From Phlebopus portentosus (Eukaryota; Basidiomycota; Agaricomycetes; Boletales; Boletinellaceae), in NCBI GenBank assembly GCA_037892935.1, contig JAYXKI010000010.1, positions 930,001 to 994,000 of the forward strand: a stretch of 64,000 nt of DNA, given 5' to 3'. Under the pieces are notes generated by a model, which did no database searches, was not told the DNA's origin, and worked only from the letters and a program-made list of their open reading frames with translations. Shown piece after piece: positions 35,206 through 48,000 of the stretch. Position numbers and translations under genes: made by a program. Position 1 is the stretch's first letter, and each line of letters starts with the position of its first letter.

Positions 35206-36642
35206 CTAGTTCGTCGTCGACTTCGTGTCCCCAGTGTTCGCGAGACCAACACGATTGTTCGTCGTGTCGTACACAGAATAGAACCGCTCCAGGAACGTGT
35301 ACCCGCTGATGAAGTCGAGCCCTGATCCACTATTCGATCCAAGCTACGGGAAAAGAGTCAGCACGCATATCTGCAGAACAAACCACGAAAACATACATCG
35401 CTAACAATCAAGTACACGTTATCGCCCGAGCCACCGATATATGAATTCAGCGATCGAGGCCAGATTTGCGCATTCGCAGTCAGCTCGAACTTAGTCCCTC
35501 CCACTTGGAAGTACAGGCTCTGCAAGTTCTGGAACTGTGCGCTCGTAAGCATCAGCAGTCCCGTCGTCCCGTCGTACGTCGCTCCAGTCAACGACTTGTA
35601 CCGGTTGAATGCATCCGTCGCAAGAAGAACCAATGTCGTTCCCGTGTCAAGGATTCCGGCGGTCGATGATAGCACATTCGACCCAGACGAGCCGTAAGTG
35701 ATGCTCTGCTCAAGTCCCCAGTAGTGCTTTGCCGGCGACTGCTTCGTGATCGGAGCATAGGTGATCGATCCGGTGTACTTCGACGAGTCAACGCCGCCGA
35801 ATGTGAGTTCGCCATTCGTCTGAGAGGACGAGGTGAACGGGTTGTACGAAATGCCGACGACTTCCGTGTTGATTTTCTTTTGCGAGTACAGGTTGTCGAC
35901 GACAGTGGGCACCTTGGATGTACTCGTGACGGTGCCCGTGGTCAGGTCGACAGGTCCAAGACCGAGGATTCCGTCGACATTCTGGAGGCCAGTTGACGTC
36001 GTGGCAACTCCAATCGACTGACCATCGATGACGAGCGACGAGGAGAGAGTCACCGTGTCGGTGTCTGGGATGGGAACAAAACCTCTGAGTACATTGTCTC
36101 GGAATAGGGAGTAAAGAGACCGACTTACACTCGTCGCCAGACACCTTCCCGGAGCCATAGCTCACATGGAACTGCTGTCCCGTGCTCTTACTAGAGCCCG
36201 TCTTCGAGTACGCTTTTTGAGCGCCCACCTAATCTCGCGAGTCAGTACACACTCGCATCACAAGAGTTCAGAAACTAACCCATGTGTTCGAAGACCCAGT
36301 GTCAATCAAGAGCGTGTAGCTCGTCCCAGGACTGCCAATGTTCACCGACGCAGTATACATCGCCGCGGTATTCGCCACAGGGACATTAGATGCCCGCTTG
36401 TTGACATCAACGGGGAGCGTCGCATTGTCGTCCTGAGGGTCGACCGAGTCCATTTCTTTCCCGCGCGCAAGGAAAAGCGCAGCGCGGGCTCGGTCGAGTT
36501 CAGGCAATGTCGTCCCATTGAGATTCAGGTTGAGCGAGAACGGAAGAGTTCCGCTCGGCGCATCGTCGCGTATGGTCAGAGGGAATCCAGCGACGATAAG
36601 TGCAAGAAGCACAGTGGTGAGTAGTGACGATGTGGGGAACAT
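35206..36642 (-). CDS. Secreted aspartic protease, copy 1 (polyporopepsin-like)
   Basis: Four exons (first intron 36229-36279). Signal peptide MFPTSSLLTTVLLALIVAG, a pro-region of about 80 residues, then the mature A1 pepsin-like enzyme. Both catalytic sites are present: DTGSSNTW at the end of exon 1 and DTGTTLVLLATDAF in exon 3, with the flap YGSGKVSGDEYTD between. TANAQIWPRSLN and GLDFISGYTFLERFYSVYDT are close to polyporopepsin. The enzyme is expected to degrade proteins outside the cell at acid pH. It is transcribed away from sulfite reductase copy 1. Differences from the other copies are few: AGFPL for AGSPL near the signal cleavage, and TVTSTSK for TVTGTSK. Confidence 0.95.
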
Positions 36643-37925
36643 CGTTGTGAGTGAAGTGTTTAGTAGGGTGGTGAGTAGAGTGGGTTAGATGATGGATGAG
36701 TAGATGGATTGGTGTATAATCTACAAAGCAGGTGCTCGTCTTTTAAAGCCTTCTTGGTCGAGTTCATGGCTGCACTTTAATCTATTGTTGTGTGTAAGAC
36801 CCGCAGCAGAACTAAGCGAACAAAACGCAAGAACGACACGGACTCTGGCTCGAATTTCATAGGTGATTATTGAAAGGCGATCCGGTAAGGGCCTGGAACG
36901 TTGAAAAATAACCTTGACAATAAAGTTAAGTAGGCGCAAAATAGAGAACAAATGTTGTGCTAAAAATAGTACTCACATTCGCGACATCCAAATCAGGTCT
37001 CTGAAAAGGCACATTTGTTTAAGTAAGGTCCAGATCTCCGCATACCGACTCTGCCGGATCAAAATCAAGGTCTAGATCGTAAAGGGGCTCTGCTTCATAT
37101 CTTGACTTTTCGCGAGCTGCAGTAGCAACGACCGTGACGACGCGGTGAGAGTTCCAAGTGATGCTGTGCAGTAAGACAACACAACATCGGGAGACACACC
37201 TCGCATTTCCATTACTTGAATCTTTGATTGTCAGATTTGATTGTCAAGAGAGAAGCATACGAGCTAGAAGGCCAAAGGTCTAGAATAATTTCCCAGAGAC
37301 AGATTTACCTCGGAGGAGTTTTCCATTACAAGGCTTGAAGAATAATCAATCGTCGAGTGACTTCATAGGGTTTCGGCCTTAGCCAACCAATAGGAAGTAA
37401 AGAAGAAGCCGTCTAACATTAATGGAAGTTATGTCTGTCAGAACTACGTAGTCGAAGCAAGTATGAAGTAGTCGCGGTGTTGTAAATTAGCGAGTGAAAA
37501 GAGAGCAAGAATAGCCACGTGGATTTGGTTGCACCGGATAGATCGGGCCGGTACAAAAACTTACAGTAATATGCAGAATTTCTTTTATCTATCATTCTAT
37601 TTTGCCAGGCTCGCTTTTCGAGGACTTGATCTGGCGGTTTAGCTGAAGAAGTAAGAGTTGATATTTATCGAGTTTGAGTAATAAAAGGAACGGGATTCGC
37701 CGGTTCCAAATGATATGCGCGTGAAGGGATGATCTTGAATGACCTGGATATGGCGTGCTTGCTTGTGAACTCATTTCTTCAATTTATATATTCTGTAATA
37801 TAATGCAGGCCAGCAACTCTGTTCGCAATACTGGTCCGTTTCCTCCGCCTTCCTGATTGCCGTAGGTATCTATGTCGAGTTACTTTGTGCTACCCTGTCT
37901 GTGCTGATAAAAGTCACTTTGGCAG
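36643..37925. other. Divergent promoter region, arm 1
   Basis: About 1.28 kb between protease copy 1 and sulfite reductase copy 1. The protease side has a TATA-like element (ctttaaaaga on the minus strand, about 36748) conserved in all three copies. The region matches the arm-2 counterpart near both genes but diverges in the middle (about 37440-37700). Confidence 0.6.
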
Positions 37926-40900
37926 ATGGGCTCGTCGGTGGCAGCGGCTGTTGCTCGAGTTGCTTTCATCTGCTCTGACGTCGTCGTCGACCGTCAGTCA
38001 AAACCTGGTCCATCTCTCTTCTCGGACGAATACAAGAACCTCTCGAGAAAGTCCGTACAGCAACCGCAACTCGTCTCCGTCCCCGATGCAGCAGATTCAG
38101 CATCCTATGTTCAGCGTTACATTGACTCTGCCTTGGTCTCCTTAACGTCCGCTTCAAGTCCGCGTCTGGTTTCCCAGCTCCTGCCGTACCTATCTGAACT
38201 GGCACCTTCTCCGTTCGTGCTGCACATTGCAGTCAGCGATGACCTTTCCGACGTCCTCCTCCTCCGATCAGCCGTACCATATTTCATACACTCCTCCTCT
38301 CTTCATCAAGCGTACGACAATGCTTTGGTAGCGTCGAAAATCGCCAGAATAGAAAAGAGACTTGTTATCCACGCATTTCAAGTATACGTCGGCGACGTGG
38401 ACCTGCGAGAATTGGCGGAGGAACAAGTCCGTGCTTATCTAGCTGATACCCGACGTCCTGTGTCACTCAATGGAAACGGTAAACACGTTCTGGAAAATGG
38501 TTATGGAAATGGTCATGCGGACGGCCAGACCAATGGTGCTGCGAAAGGCCTCACGAATGGACATGCGAACGGTTCTGTTCATAGCGGACACTCAAATGGC
38601 TCAGGTCCATCCTCTAGTGGGTATTCCTCGCCCACCTCCCCAGCACCCTTAGAACAATATACAGATGACCAGGCGCTTCGTTCTTTATACGAAGCCTACG
38701 AAATTGCCTCTGTCTCTATCGTTCCTTTGGTTGGACGGCCAGTGCGATCTCTTATCGCGCGTGCTGTACCCGATGCTCATACGGTGGTTTTTATTTTGGG
38801 CCGACCGCCTGCTCTCGATGTAGATGGCGTCTCGTGGGTTGAGGTGTTACTATTAGCTCCTCTCCTTCACTCAAAGATATTGCGGAATATTCCTCGCTCT
38901 GCGAAGAGGGTTATCGTATTGGAACAACTACATAGCTGGAACGTTAAATGGTCGCCTCTTTATCTCGAGGTGATGACTGCGATTCAGCTTCTCGATGAGT
39001 CGAATCGACCAGAAGTGCAGTCTGGATTCCTTGGTGACGTCTCGAATATCACGCATCAGGATGTTCTCAAACTCCTACAGCAGCCAATTTCGGAGCGGGT
39101 GAGGCTCGGAAAGTCTATACAGCGCTCGGAGCCTGCAACGGTTTCAGTTTCGGGACCTTCAGTGCCACAGGTTCCCAAACACGAAGCATCTTACACAAAG
39201 ATCCTTGAGCACCTCTTTGAACACAGGCTGGAAATCGCAAATTCGCCTACGCATGTAACTACTCATGGTACTCTCGCAACGACTCCAGAATTTGCACTGG
39301 GACGAGTTCGTAAGCAACTCGAAGAAAGAGAGCAGCTAATTAGTGCTGTCGAGGCTCTTCTTGCGTCATCCAGTATTTCGGCTGACTTGCATGAGCTTCT
39401 CAGTAAGTGGCTGCTCGCGAGAAATGACCATGCGAAGAGTGGACCTCTTGGCGAACAAATCGTCTCTCGGTTGGACAGGATTTCGACAAAGCACGATTCT
39501 GTTCGGACTATCCTTGCTCTGCGTTCACACTTTGCTTCAAAATCGCGTTGGATTATTGGCTCGGATGCATGGTCCTACGATCTCGGCGCATCTGGTCTGC
39601 ACCACCTTGTTGCATCTGGGCTGAACGTGAACACTTTGATCATCGATACCGTACCGTATTCGTATCGCAATTCAAGTGATCCACTTAGACGCAAAAGGGA
39701 TGTTGGCCTGTATGCGATGCATCACTCCGATGTTTATGTGGCCAGTGTTGCAGTGTACTCGTCATACACACAGGTACTGCAGGCTCTCATAGAAGCGGAT
39801 CAATTTCCAGGGCCTTCAGTCGTCTTAGCGTACCTGCCGTACCAGAATGAGCAAGTATCCGCGCTCGAAGTACTGAAAGAGACGAAGCTAGCGGTCGACG
39901 CTGGATATTGGCCGCTTTACCGTTGGGATCCTTCGAAGGAGCGTGAAGGGAAGGAACCTTTTTCCCTTGATTCAGATGCAATCAGGACGGGGCTACGCGA
40001 GTTCCTTGATCGCCAAAACCATCTTAGCCAGTTGTCGCGCACAAAGCCAGACCTTGCTGCAGAGCTTGTGAGCAGCCTTGGCGAGAATGTCAAGGCAGCC
40101 CGTCAGAAGCGAGCAAAGAAGGCCTATGAGAACCTGCTGAACAACATCTCGGGTGCCCCGCTACTCGTCCTATACGCTTCTGACGGCGGCAATGCAGAGA
40201 AGAAGGCCAAGCGACTTGCAAATCGTGGGAAGTCCCGGGGACTTGCGACCACGGTTGCAACAATGGACTCTACCACGCTTGAAGATCTCGCGAAGGAGGA
40301 GTACATCGCATTTGTGACTTCGACTGCAGGTCAGGGTGAACCTCCGCAGAATGGACGCACCCTCTTCAAGAGCGTCAATGCGGCCGTTTCGAGGGGCGAG
40401 ACACCTCTTCAAAATGTCAAATATTCGGTCTTCGCCATGGGTGATTCGCACTACTGGCCCCGTCCAGAAGACACGCACTACTATAATAGACCAGGAAAAG
40501 ATCTTGATGCTCGTCTTGCTGCTCTGGGCGCAACACGATTTGCAGATCTTGGTCTAGGTGATGACCAGGATGCCGATGGTCCTGAGACTGGCTACAAACT
40601 GTGGGAACCTCTCATCTGGAAAGCTCTTGGTGTTGACAACATCGAAGTGACAGAAGCGGAGCCAGATCCAATCACAAATGAACATATGAAAGTGGCATCC
40701 AATTACTTACGTGGCACAATCGTAGAAGGCCTGGAGGACACGACGACAGGTGGAATTGCGCCGAGCGACTCTCAGTTGACGAAATTCCATGGTATCTACC
40801 AGCAGGATGACCGTGACATCCGTGATGAGCGACAAGCGCAGGGCGTCGAGCCAGCGTACGCTTTTATGATTCGTGTGCGCCTACCTGGAGGCTTTTGCAC

Positions 40901-42657
40901 GCCCGAACAGTGGCTAAGTATGGATCAGATTGCGGACGAGCATGGAAACGGAACTTTCAAGATCACGACACGACAGACCTTCCAATTTCATGGTGTAGTC
41001 AAGAGGCGCCTCAAGACGACTATTCGAGAAATCAATCGAGCGCTGTTAGATACTCTAGCTGCATGCGGCGATGTCAACAGGTACGAAGTTTGTCAGATTC
41101 ATGTCATTTGTATTATTAAATAATAATCTACAGGAACGTCATCGTCTCTGCGATCCCTACAAAATCTCGACTACACGCTGAGGCTCACAAGTTCGCGAAG
41201 GGCTTGAGCGAGAGGCTCCTTCCTCGTACTACAGCTTATCACGAGATCTGGCTAGACAAGAAACTCGTCGCTGGTGATGCGGTGCGTGACTTCGAGCCAT
41301 TGTACGGCGAAGACTATCTTCCCAGAAAGGTATGCTTCATCCTCCCGGTTAGGTATACTTTATCGACTCTAGCATAGTTCAAAATCGCTGTAGCGGTGCC
41401 TCCTACAAACGATGTGGACGTCTTTGCTAACGACCTCGGTTTCATCGCGATTGTCGGAAAAGATGGAAGACTTGAGGGATTCAACGTGACTGCAGGAGGA
41501 GGCATGGGTGTCACTCATGGAAACAAAAAGACATACCCTCGTCTGGGTAGCATTCTTGGTTTCTGCACGCCGGACCAGGGACATGAAGTAGCGGAGAAGA
41601 TCGTGATTGTACAGCGGGATAATGGCAATCGAGAAGAGTAAGTCGCAGTGTTCACAGCGGGAAAGACTAAGCTAATACTTGACGCCTTCAGCCGTAAGAA
41701 TGCTCGATTAAAATATACAATTGATCGTATGGGATTGGATGTCTTCAAGGCCAAGGTCGAGAAACTTCTAGGATGGTCACTTGCACCTGCTCGTCCTTAT
41801 GCGTTCGATCGCAATATAGATGACTTCGGGTGGTCAACGGGCGAGAACGGGAAACACAATTACACGGTGTTCATTGAAAATGGACGAGTACAGAACGATC
41901 CTGGGAGAGATTTCAAGAAAGGCCTACGAGAGATTGCCAAAGTGCACAAGGGTACATTCCGCCTGACTACAAACCAGCATCTGATGCTTGCGGATATTCC
42001 AACAGAGGAAGTACCACGAGTAAAGACGTTGCTTGCAGAATATAAACTTGATAACCTCAATTTCTCTGGTTTGAGACTATCCTCGTCAGCTTGCGTTGCG
42101 TTCCCGACCTGCGGTCTTGCGATGGCAGAATCAGAAAGGGTAAGGAGGATTCGAATATTTCCAAAGGGTTTTTGGGCTGACCTGCGCATCAATAGTACCT
42201 TCCTGTGCTTATCGGAAAGGTCGAAGCGATCTGCGAAGAATACGGTCTTCGGAACGACTCGATTGTCATGCGGATGACAGGCTGTCCAAATGGTTGTGCG
42301 CGGCCATATGTGGCAGAAGTTGCTTTCGTTGGTAAAGCTCCAGGTAGCTATCTGATGCTACTTGGTGGTGGATACCATGGACAACGACTGAACAAAATTT
42401 ATCGGGGTGAGCTCTGCTTGCACATTCATTCATTCTTATGAAAGTGAGTTTCTGTTCTAGAATCGGTCACGGAGCCGGAAATTTTAGCGATTCTCGGACC
42501 CATGATAAAGCACTATGCCCTTCAGAGACTGGATGGCGAGCATTTTGGAGATTTTGTGATTCGTGCGGGTTACATTTCTGCGACCACTTCTGGAAAGGAA
42601 TGGTACGATGGTATGGGCGGACTTGGTGCATACCGCGAAGTGAGTACAGCTTCGTAG
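37926..42657 (+). CDS. MET5: Sulfite reductase [NADPH] hemoprotein beta subunit, intact copy
   Basis: The first exon alone runs over 1,000 codons; four or five small exons follow. The full protein of about 1,450 residues has the fungal fused order: a pyruvate:ferredoxin-oxidoreductase-like N-terminal region ([38 protein letters not shown]), a flavodoxin domain ([53 protein letters not shown]), then the siroheme/Fe-S reductase with [15 protein letters not shown] and ACGDVN. The cluster cysteines are [10 protein letters not shown] and [10 protein letters not shown]. With the alpha flavoprotein it reduces sulfite to sulfide for cysteine and methionine. The tail ends [20 protein letters not shown] and stops at 42655-42657. 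One oddity is GGFCTPEQW where copy 2 keeps GGVSTPQQW. Confidence 0.95.
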
Positions 42658-43304
42658 GCGACGTAACACAAGTGATCGTATGTAGAAAAATATTGTTGAA
42701 AATTTGCAGTTATTAAACTGGATTACATTTCTTCAAATGAATAATAAATAGATCAGATCATTCAAGTTCACATCACGTGACTGCACTAATAAAGGATTGA
42801 ATATAGACAGTGTGATGTTGTCTATGTATCTCTTAGCGTCCCCCAATAGGCCTAGGATATTGCATACTACCTGTTCTGTCCGTAATTGAAAGAACGAGAA
42901 GCATGGCGAAAAGGCTAGACCTCAACGAGGAAATGTGCCTTTTCAGAGACCTGATTTGGATGTCGCGGATGTGAGTACTATTTTTAGCACAGCATTTGTT
43001 CTCTATTTTGCGCCTATCAAACTTTATTGTCAAGGTTATTTTTCAACGTTCCAGACCCTTACCGACTCGCCTTTCAATAATCACCTATGAAATTCGAGCC
43101 AGAGTCCATGTCTTTCTTGCGTTTTGTCCGCCTAGTTCTGCTGCAAGTCTTACATACAACAATAGATTGAAATGCAGCCATGAACTCGACCAAGAAGGCT
43201 TTAAAAGACGAGCACCTGCATTGTAGATTATACACCAATCCTCCTACTCATCCATCATCTAACCCACTCTACTCACCACCCTACTAAACACTTCACTCAC
43301 AACG
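42658..43304. other. Spacer between arm 1 and protease copy 2
   Basis: The first ~90 bp match the sequence beyond sulfite reductase copy 2 in inverted orientation. About 42746-42930 is unique. From about 42931 (aatgtgccttttcagagacc) the protease promoter block begins, shared with copies 1 and 3, including ctttaaaaga near 43199. Confidence 0.6.
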
Positions 43305-44741
43305 ATGTTCCCCACATCGTCACTACTCACCACTGTGCTTCTTGCACTTACCGTCGCTGGATCCCCTCTGATCATACGCGACGACGCACCGAGCGGAACT
43401 CTTCCGTTCTCGCTCAACCTGAATCTCAATGGCACAACATTGCCTGAGCTCGACCGAGCCCGCGCTGCGCTTTTCCTTGCGCGCGGGAAAGAAATGGACT
43501 CGGTCGACCCTCAGGACGACAATGCGACGCTCCCCGTTGACGTCAACAAGCGGGCATCTAACGTCGCTGTGATGAATACCGCTGCGATGTATACTGCGTC
43601 GGTGAACATTGGCAGTCCTGGGACGAGCTACACGCTCTTGATTGACACTGGGTCTTCGAACACATGGGTTAGTTTCTGAACTCTTGTGATGCGAGTGTGT
43701 ACTGACTCGCGAGATTAGGTGGGCGCTCAAAAAGCGTACTCGAAGACGGGCTCTAGTAAGAGCACGGGACAGCAGTTCCATGTGAGCTATGGCTCCGGGA
43801 AGGTGTCTGGCGACGAGTGTAAGTCGGTCTCTTTACTCCCTATTCCGAGACAATGTACTCAGAGGTTTTGTTCCCATCCCAGACACCGACACGGTGACTC
43901 TCTCCTCGTCGCTCGTCATCGATGGTCAGTCGATTGGAGTTGCCACGACGTCAACTGGCCTCCAGAATGTCGACGGAATCCTCGGTCTTGGGCCTGTCGA
44001 CCTGACCACGGGCACCGTCACGGGTACATCCAAGGTGCCCACTGTCGTCGACAACCTGTACTCGCAAAAGAAAATCAACACGGAAGTCGTCGGCATTTCG
44101 TACAACCCGTTCACCTCGTCCTCTCAGACGAATGGCGAACTCACATTCGGCGGCGTTGACTCGTCGAAGTACACCGGATCGATCACCTATGCTCCGATCA
44201 CGAAGCAGTCGCCGGCAAAGCACTACTGGGGACTTGAGCAGAGCATCACTTACGGCTCGTCTGGGTCGAATGTGCTATCATCGACCGCCGGAATCCTTGA
44301 CACGGGAACGACATTGGTTCTTCTTGCGACGGATGCATTCAACCGGTACAAGTCGTTGACTGGAGCGACGTACGACGGGACGACTGGACTGCTGATGCTT
44401 ACGAGCGCACAGTCCCAGAACTTGCAGAGCCTGTACTTCCAAGTGGGAGGGACTAAGTTCGAGCTGACTGCGAATGCGCAAATCTGGCCTCGATCGCTGA
44501 ATTCATATATCGGTGGCTCGGGCGATAACGTGTACTTGATTGTTAGCGATGTATGTTTTCGTGGTTTGTTCTGCAGATATGCGTGCTGACTCGTTTCCCG
44601 TAGCTTGGATCGAATAGTGGATCAGGGCTCGACTTCATCAGCGGGTACACGTTCCTGGAGCGGTTCTATTCTGTGTACGACACGACGAACAATCGTGTTG
44701 GTCTCGCGAACACTGGGAACACGAAGTCGACGACGAACTAG
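43305..44741 (+). CDS. Secreted aspartic protease, copy 2 (in the spacer)
   Basis: Same four-exon structure and nearly the same protein as copies 1 and 3. Signal peptide MFPTSSLLTTVLLALTVAG; catalytic DTGSSNTW and DTGTTLVLLATDAF; flap YGSGKVSGDEYTD; all splice sites are kept. Distinguishing residues are LTVAGSPLIIRDD in the leader and AQSQNLQ where the others have AQFQNLQ. Its downstream sequence resembles copy 1 as far as aagaggtcgatcagg (about 44931-44945), where it meets the sulfite reductase copy 2 flank directly. With copy 3 it forms a direct repeat around that pseudogene. No sign of decay. Confidence 0.95.
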
Positions 44742-45026
44742 TACTGATAAGAAGCCAGGCCCAAAAGCCCCTCGAGGCCCTGTATACCACTGTTTTGCGA
44801 TATACCATTAGAGCATACATACTTGTTTTTTTCTCTCCTCTTATTACAAAACAATACACAAAGAATTTAAAGCTTTATCGAGTGAGCAAACGAACGTGTT
44901 CAAAGACTCGGATTTGTCATTTCGGGTAAGAGGTCGATCAGGCGCTGAAGAAATATAACGCGTAACGTCACATAATGACTGTAAATTTTCGATGATATTT
45001 TTCAACGTACGATCACTGTACGTCCC

Positions 45027-48000
45027 CTACGAAGCTGTGCTCACTTCGCGGTATGCACCAAGTCCGCCCATACCATCGTACCATTCCTTTCCAGAAGTCG
45101 CAGCAGAAATGTAACCAGCACGAATCACAAAATCTCCAAAATGCTCGCCATCCAGTCTCTGAAGGGCATAGTGCTTTATCATGGGTCGGAGAGTCGCTAA
45201 AATTTCCGGCTCCGTGACCGATTCTAGAACAGAAACTCACTCTCATAAGAATGAATGAATGTGCAAGCAGAGCTCACCCCGATAAATTTTGTTCAGTCGT
45301 TGTCCATGGTATCCACCACCAAGTAGCATCAGATAGCTACCTGGAGCTTTACCAACGAAAGCAACTTCTGCCACATATGGCCGCGCACAACCATTTGGAC
45401 AGCCTGTCATCCGCATGACAATCGAGTCGTTCCGAAGACCGTATTCTTCACAGATCGCTTCGACCTTGCCGATAAGCACAGGAAGGTACTATTGATGCGC
45501 AGGTCAGCCCAGAAACCCTTTGGAAATATTCGAATACTCCTTACCCTTTCTGATTCTGCCATCGCGAGACCGCAGGTCGGGAACGCAACGCAAGCTGACG
45601 AGGATAGTCTCAAACCAGAGAAATTGAGGTTATCAAGTTTATATTCTGCAAGCAACGTCTTTATTCGTGGTACTTCCTCTGTTGGAATATCCGCAAGCAT
45701 CAGATGCTGGTTTGTAGTCAGGCGGAATGTACCCTTGTGCACTTTGGCAATCTCTCGTAGGCCTTTCTTGAAATCTCTCCCAGGATCGTTCTGTACTCGT
45801 CCATTTTCAATGAACACCGTGTAATTGTGTTTCCCGTTCTCGCCCGTTGACCACCCGAAGTCATCTATATTGCGATCGAACGCATAAGGACGAGCAGGTG
45901 CAAGTGACCATCCTAGAAGTTTCTCGACCTTGGCCTTGAAGACATCCAATCCCATACGATCAATTGTATATTTTAATCGAGCATTCTTACGGCTGAAGGC
46001 GTCAAGTATTAGCTTAGTCTTTCCCGCTGTGAACACTGCGACTTACTCTTCTCGATTGCCATTATCCCGCTGTACAATCACGATCTTCTCCGCTACTTCA
46101 TGTCCCTGGTCCGGCGTGCAGAAACCAAGAATGCTACCCAGACGAGGGTATGTATGTCTTTTTGTTTCCATGAGTGACACCCATGCCTCCTCCTGCAGTC
46201 ACGTTGAATCCTTCAAGCCTTCCATCTTTTCCGACAATCGCGATGAAACCGAGGTCGTTAGCAAAGACGTCCACGTCATTTGTAGGAGGCACCGCTACAG
46301 CGATTTTGAACTATGCTAGAGTCGATAAAGTATACCTAACCGGGAGGATGAAGCATACCTTTCTGGGAAGATAGTCTTCGCCGTACAATGGCTCGAAGTC
46401 ACGCACCGCATCACCAGCGACGAGTTTCTTGTCTAGCCAGATCTCGTGATAAGCTGTAGTACGAGGAAGGAGCCTCTCGCTCAAGCCCTTCGCGAACTTG
46501 TGAGCCTCAGCGTGTAGTCGAGATTTTGTAGGGATCGCAGAGACGATGACGTTCCTGTAGATTATTATTTAAGAATACAAATGACATGAATCTGACAAAC
46601 ATCGCACATGTTGACATCGCCGCAGGCGGCTACGGTATCCAACAGCGCTCGATTGATTTCTTGAATAGTTTTCTTGAGGCGCCTCTTGACTACACCATGA
46701 AATTGGAAGGTCTGTCGTGTCGTGATCTTGAAAGTTCCGTTCCCATGCTGGTCCGCAATCTGATCCATACTTAGCCACTGTTGAGGCGTGCTAACGCCTC
46801 CAGGTAGGCGCACACGAATCATAAAAGCGTACGCTGGCTCGACGCCCTGCGCTTGTCGCTCATCACGGATGTCACGGTCATCCTGCTGGTAGACACCGTG
46901 GATTTTCGTCAATTGAGTGTCGCTCGGCGTAATCCCACCTGTCGTCGTGTCCTCCAGGCCTTCTACGATTGTGCCACGTAAGTAATTGGATGCCACTTTC
47001 ATATGTTCATTTGTGATTGGATCTGGCTCCGCTTCTGTCACTTCGATGTTGTCAACACCAAGAGATTTCCAGATGAGAGGTTCCCACAGTTTGTAGCCAG
47101 TCTCAGGACCATCGGCATCCTGGTCATCACCTAGACCAAGATCTGCAAATCGTGTTGCGCCCAGAGCAGCAAGACGAGCATCAAGATCTTTCCTGGTCTA
47201 TTGTGGTAGTGGGCGTCTTCCGGACGGGGCCAGTAGTGCGAATCACCCATGGCGAAGACTGAATACTTGACATTTTGAAGAGGTGTCTCGCCCCTCGCAA
47301 CGGCCGCATTGACGCTCTTGAAGAGGGTGCGTCCATTCTGCGGAGGTTCACCCTGACCTGCAGTCGACGTCACAAATGCGATGTACTCCTCCTTCGCGAG
47401 ATCTTCAAGCGTGGTAGAGTCCATTGTTGCAACCGTGGTCGCAAGTCCCCGGGACTTCCCACGATTTGCAAGTCGCTTGGCCTTCTTCTCTGCATTGCCG
47501 CCGTCAGAAGCGTATAGGACGAGTAGCGGGGCACCCGAGATGTTGTTCAGCAGGTTCTCATAGGCCTTCTTTGCTCGCTTCTGACGGGCTGCCTTGACAT
47601 TCTCGCCAAGGCTGCTCACAAGCTCTGCAGCAAGGTCTGGCTTTGTGCGCGACAACTGACTAAGATGGTTTTGGCGATCAAGGAAATCGCGTAGACCCGT
47701 CCTGATTGCATCTGAATCAAGGGAAAAAGGTTCCTTCCCTTCACGTTCCTTCGAAGGATCCCAACGGTAAAGCGGCCAATATCCAGCGTCAACCGCTAGC
47801 TTTGTCTCTTTCAGTACTTCGAGCGCAGATACTTGCTCATTCTGGTACGGCAGGTACGCTAAGACGACTGAAGGCCCTGGAAATTGATCCGCTTCTATGA
47901 GAGCCTGCAGTACCTGTGTGTATGACGAGTACACTGCAACACTGGCCACATAAACATCGGAGTGATGCATCGCATACAGGCCAACATCCCTTTTGCGTCT

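Larger units (their letters stand above)
35011..42745. repeat. Arm 1 of a giant inverted repeat (protease + sulfite reductase)
   Basis: This block recurs in opposite orientation at about 44946-52910. Shared are the protease gene, its upstream region (for example gcacatttgtttaagtaagg at about 37010-37030 against its complement at 51036-51056), the reductase, and about 90 bp beyond the reductase stop. Protein identity between arms is high (most residues unchanged on reading). The outer edge is blurred because protease copies 1 and 2 share more downstream sequence than copies 1 and 3. Confidence 0.85.

Noticed and set aside
35466..36624. Open frames of 60-150 codons antisense to the protease genes (also at copies 2 and 3)
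   Set aside because: They lie fully within spliced protease exons on the other strand and reflect codon bias, not genes.
36721..36951. A ~76-codon open frame conserved upstream of all three proteases (also 42996-43226 and 51112-51342)
   Set aside because: It is conserved only because the promoter block was duplicated. It overlaps the TATA-like element, has no domain, and shows no splice or start context of its own.
38470..38652. Asn/Gly repeat-like tract in the sulfite reductase (also 49035-49217)
   Set aside because: It is a low-complexity linker in the protein, not a DNA tandem repeat with a fixed unit or a separate gene.
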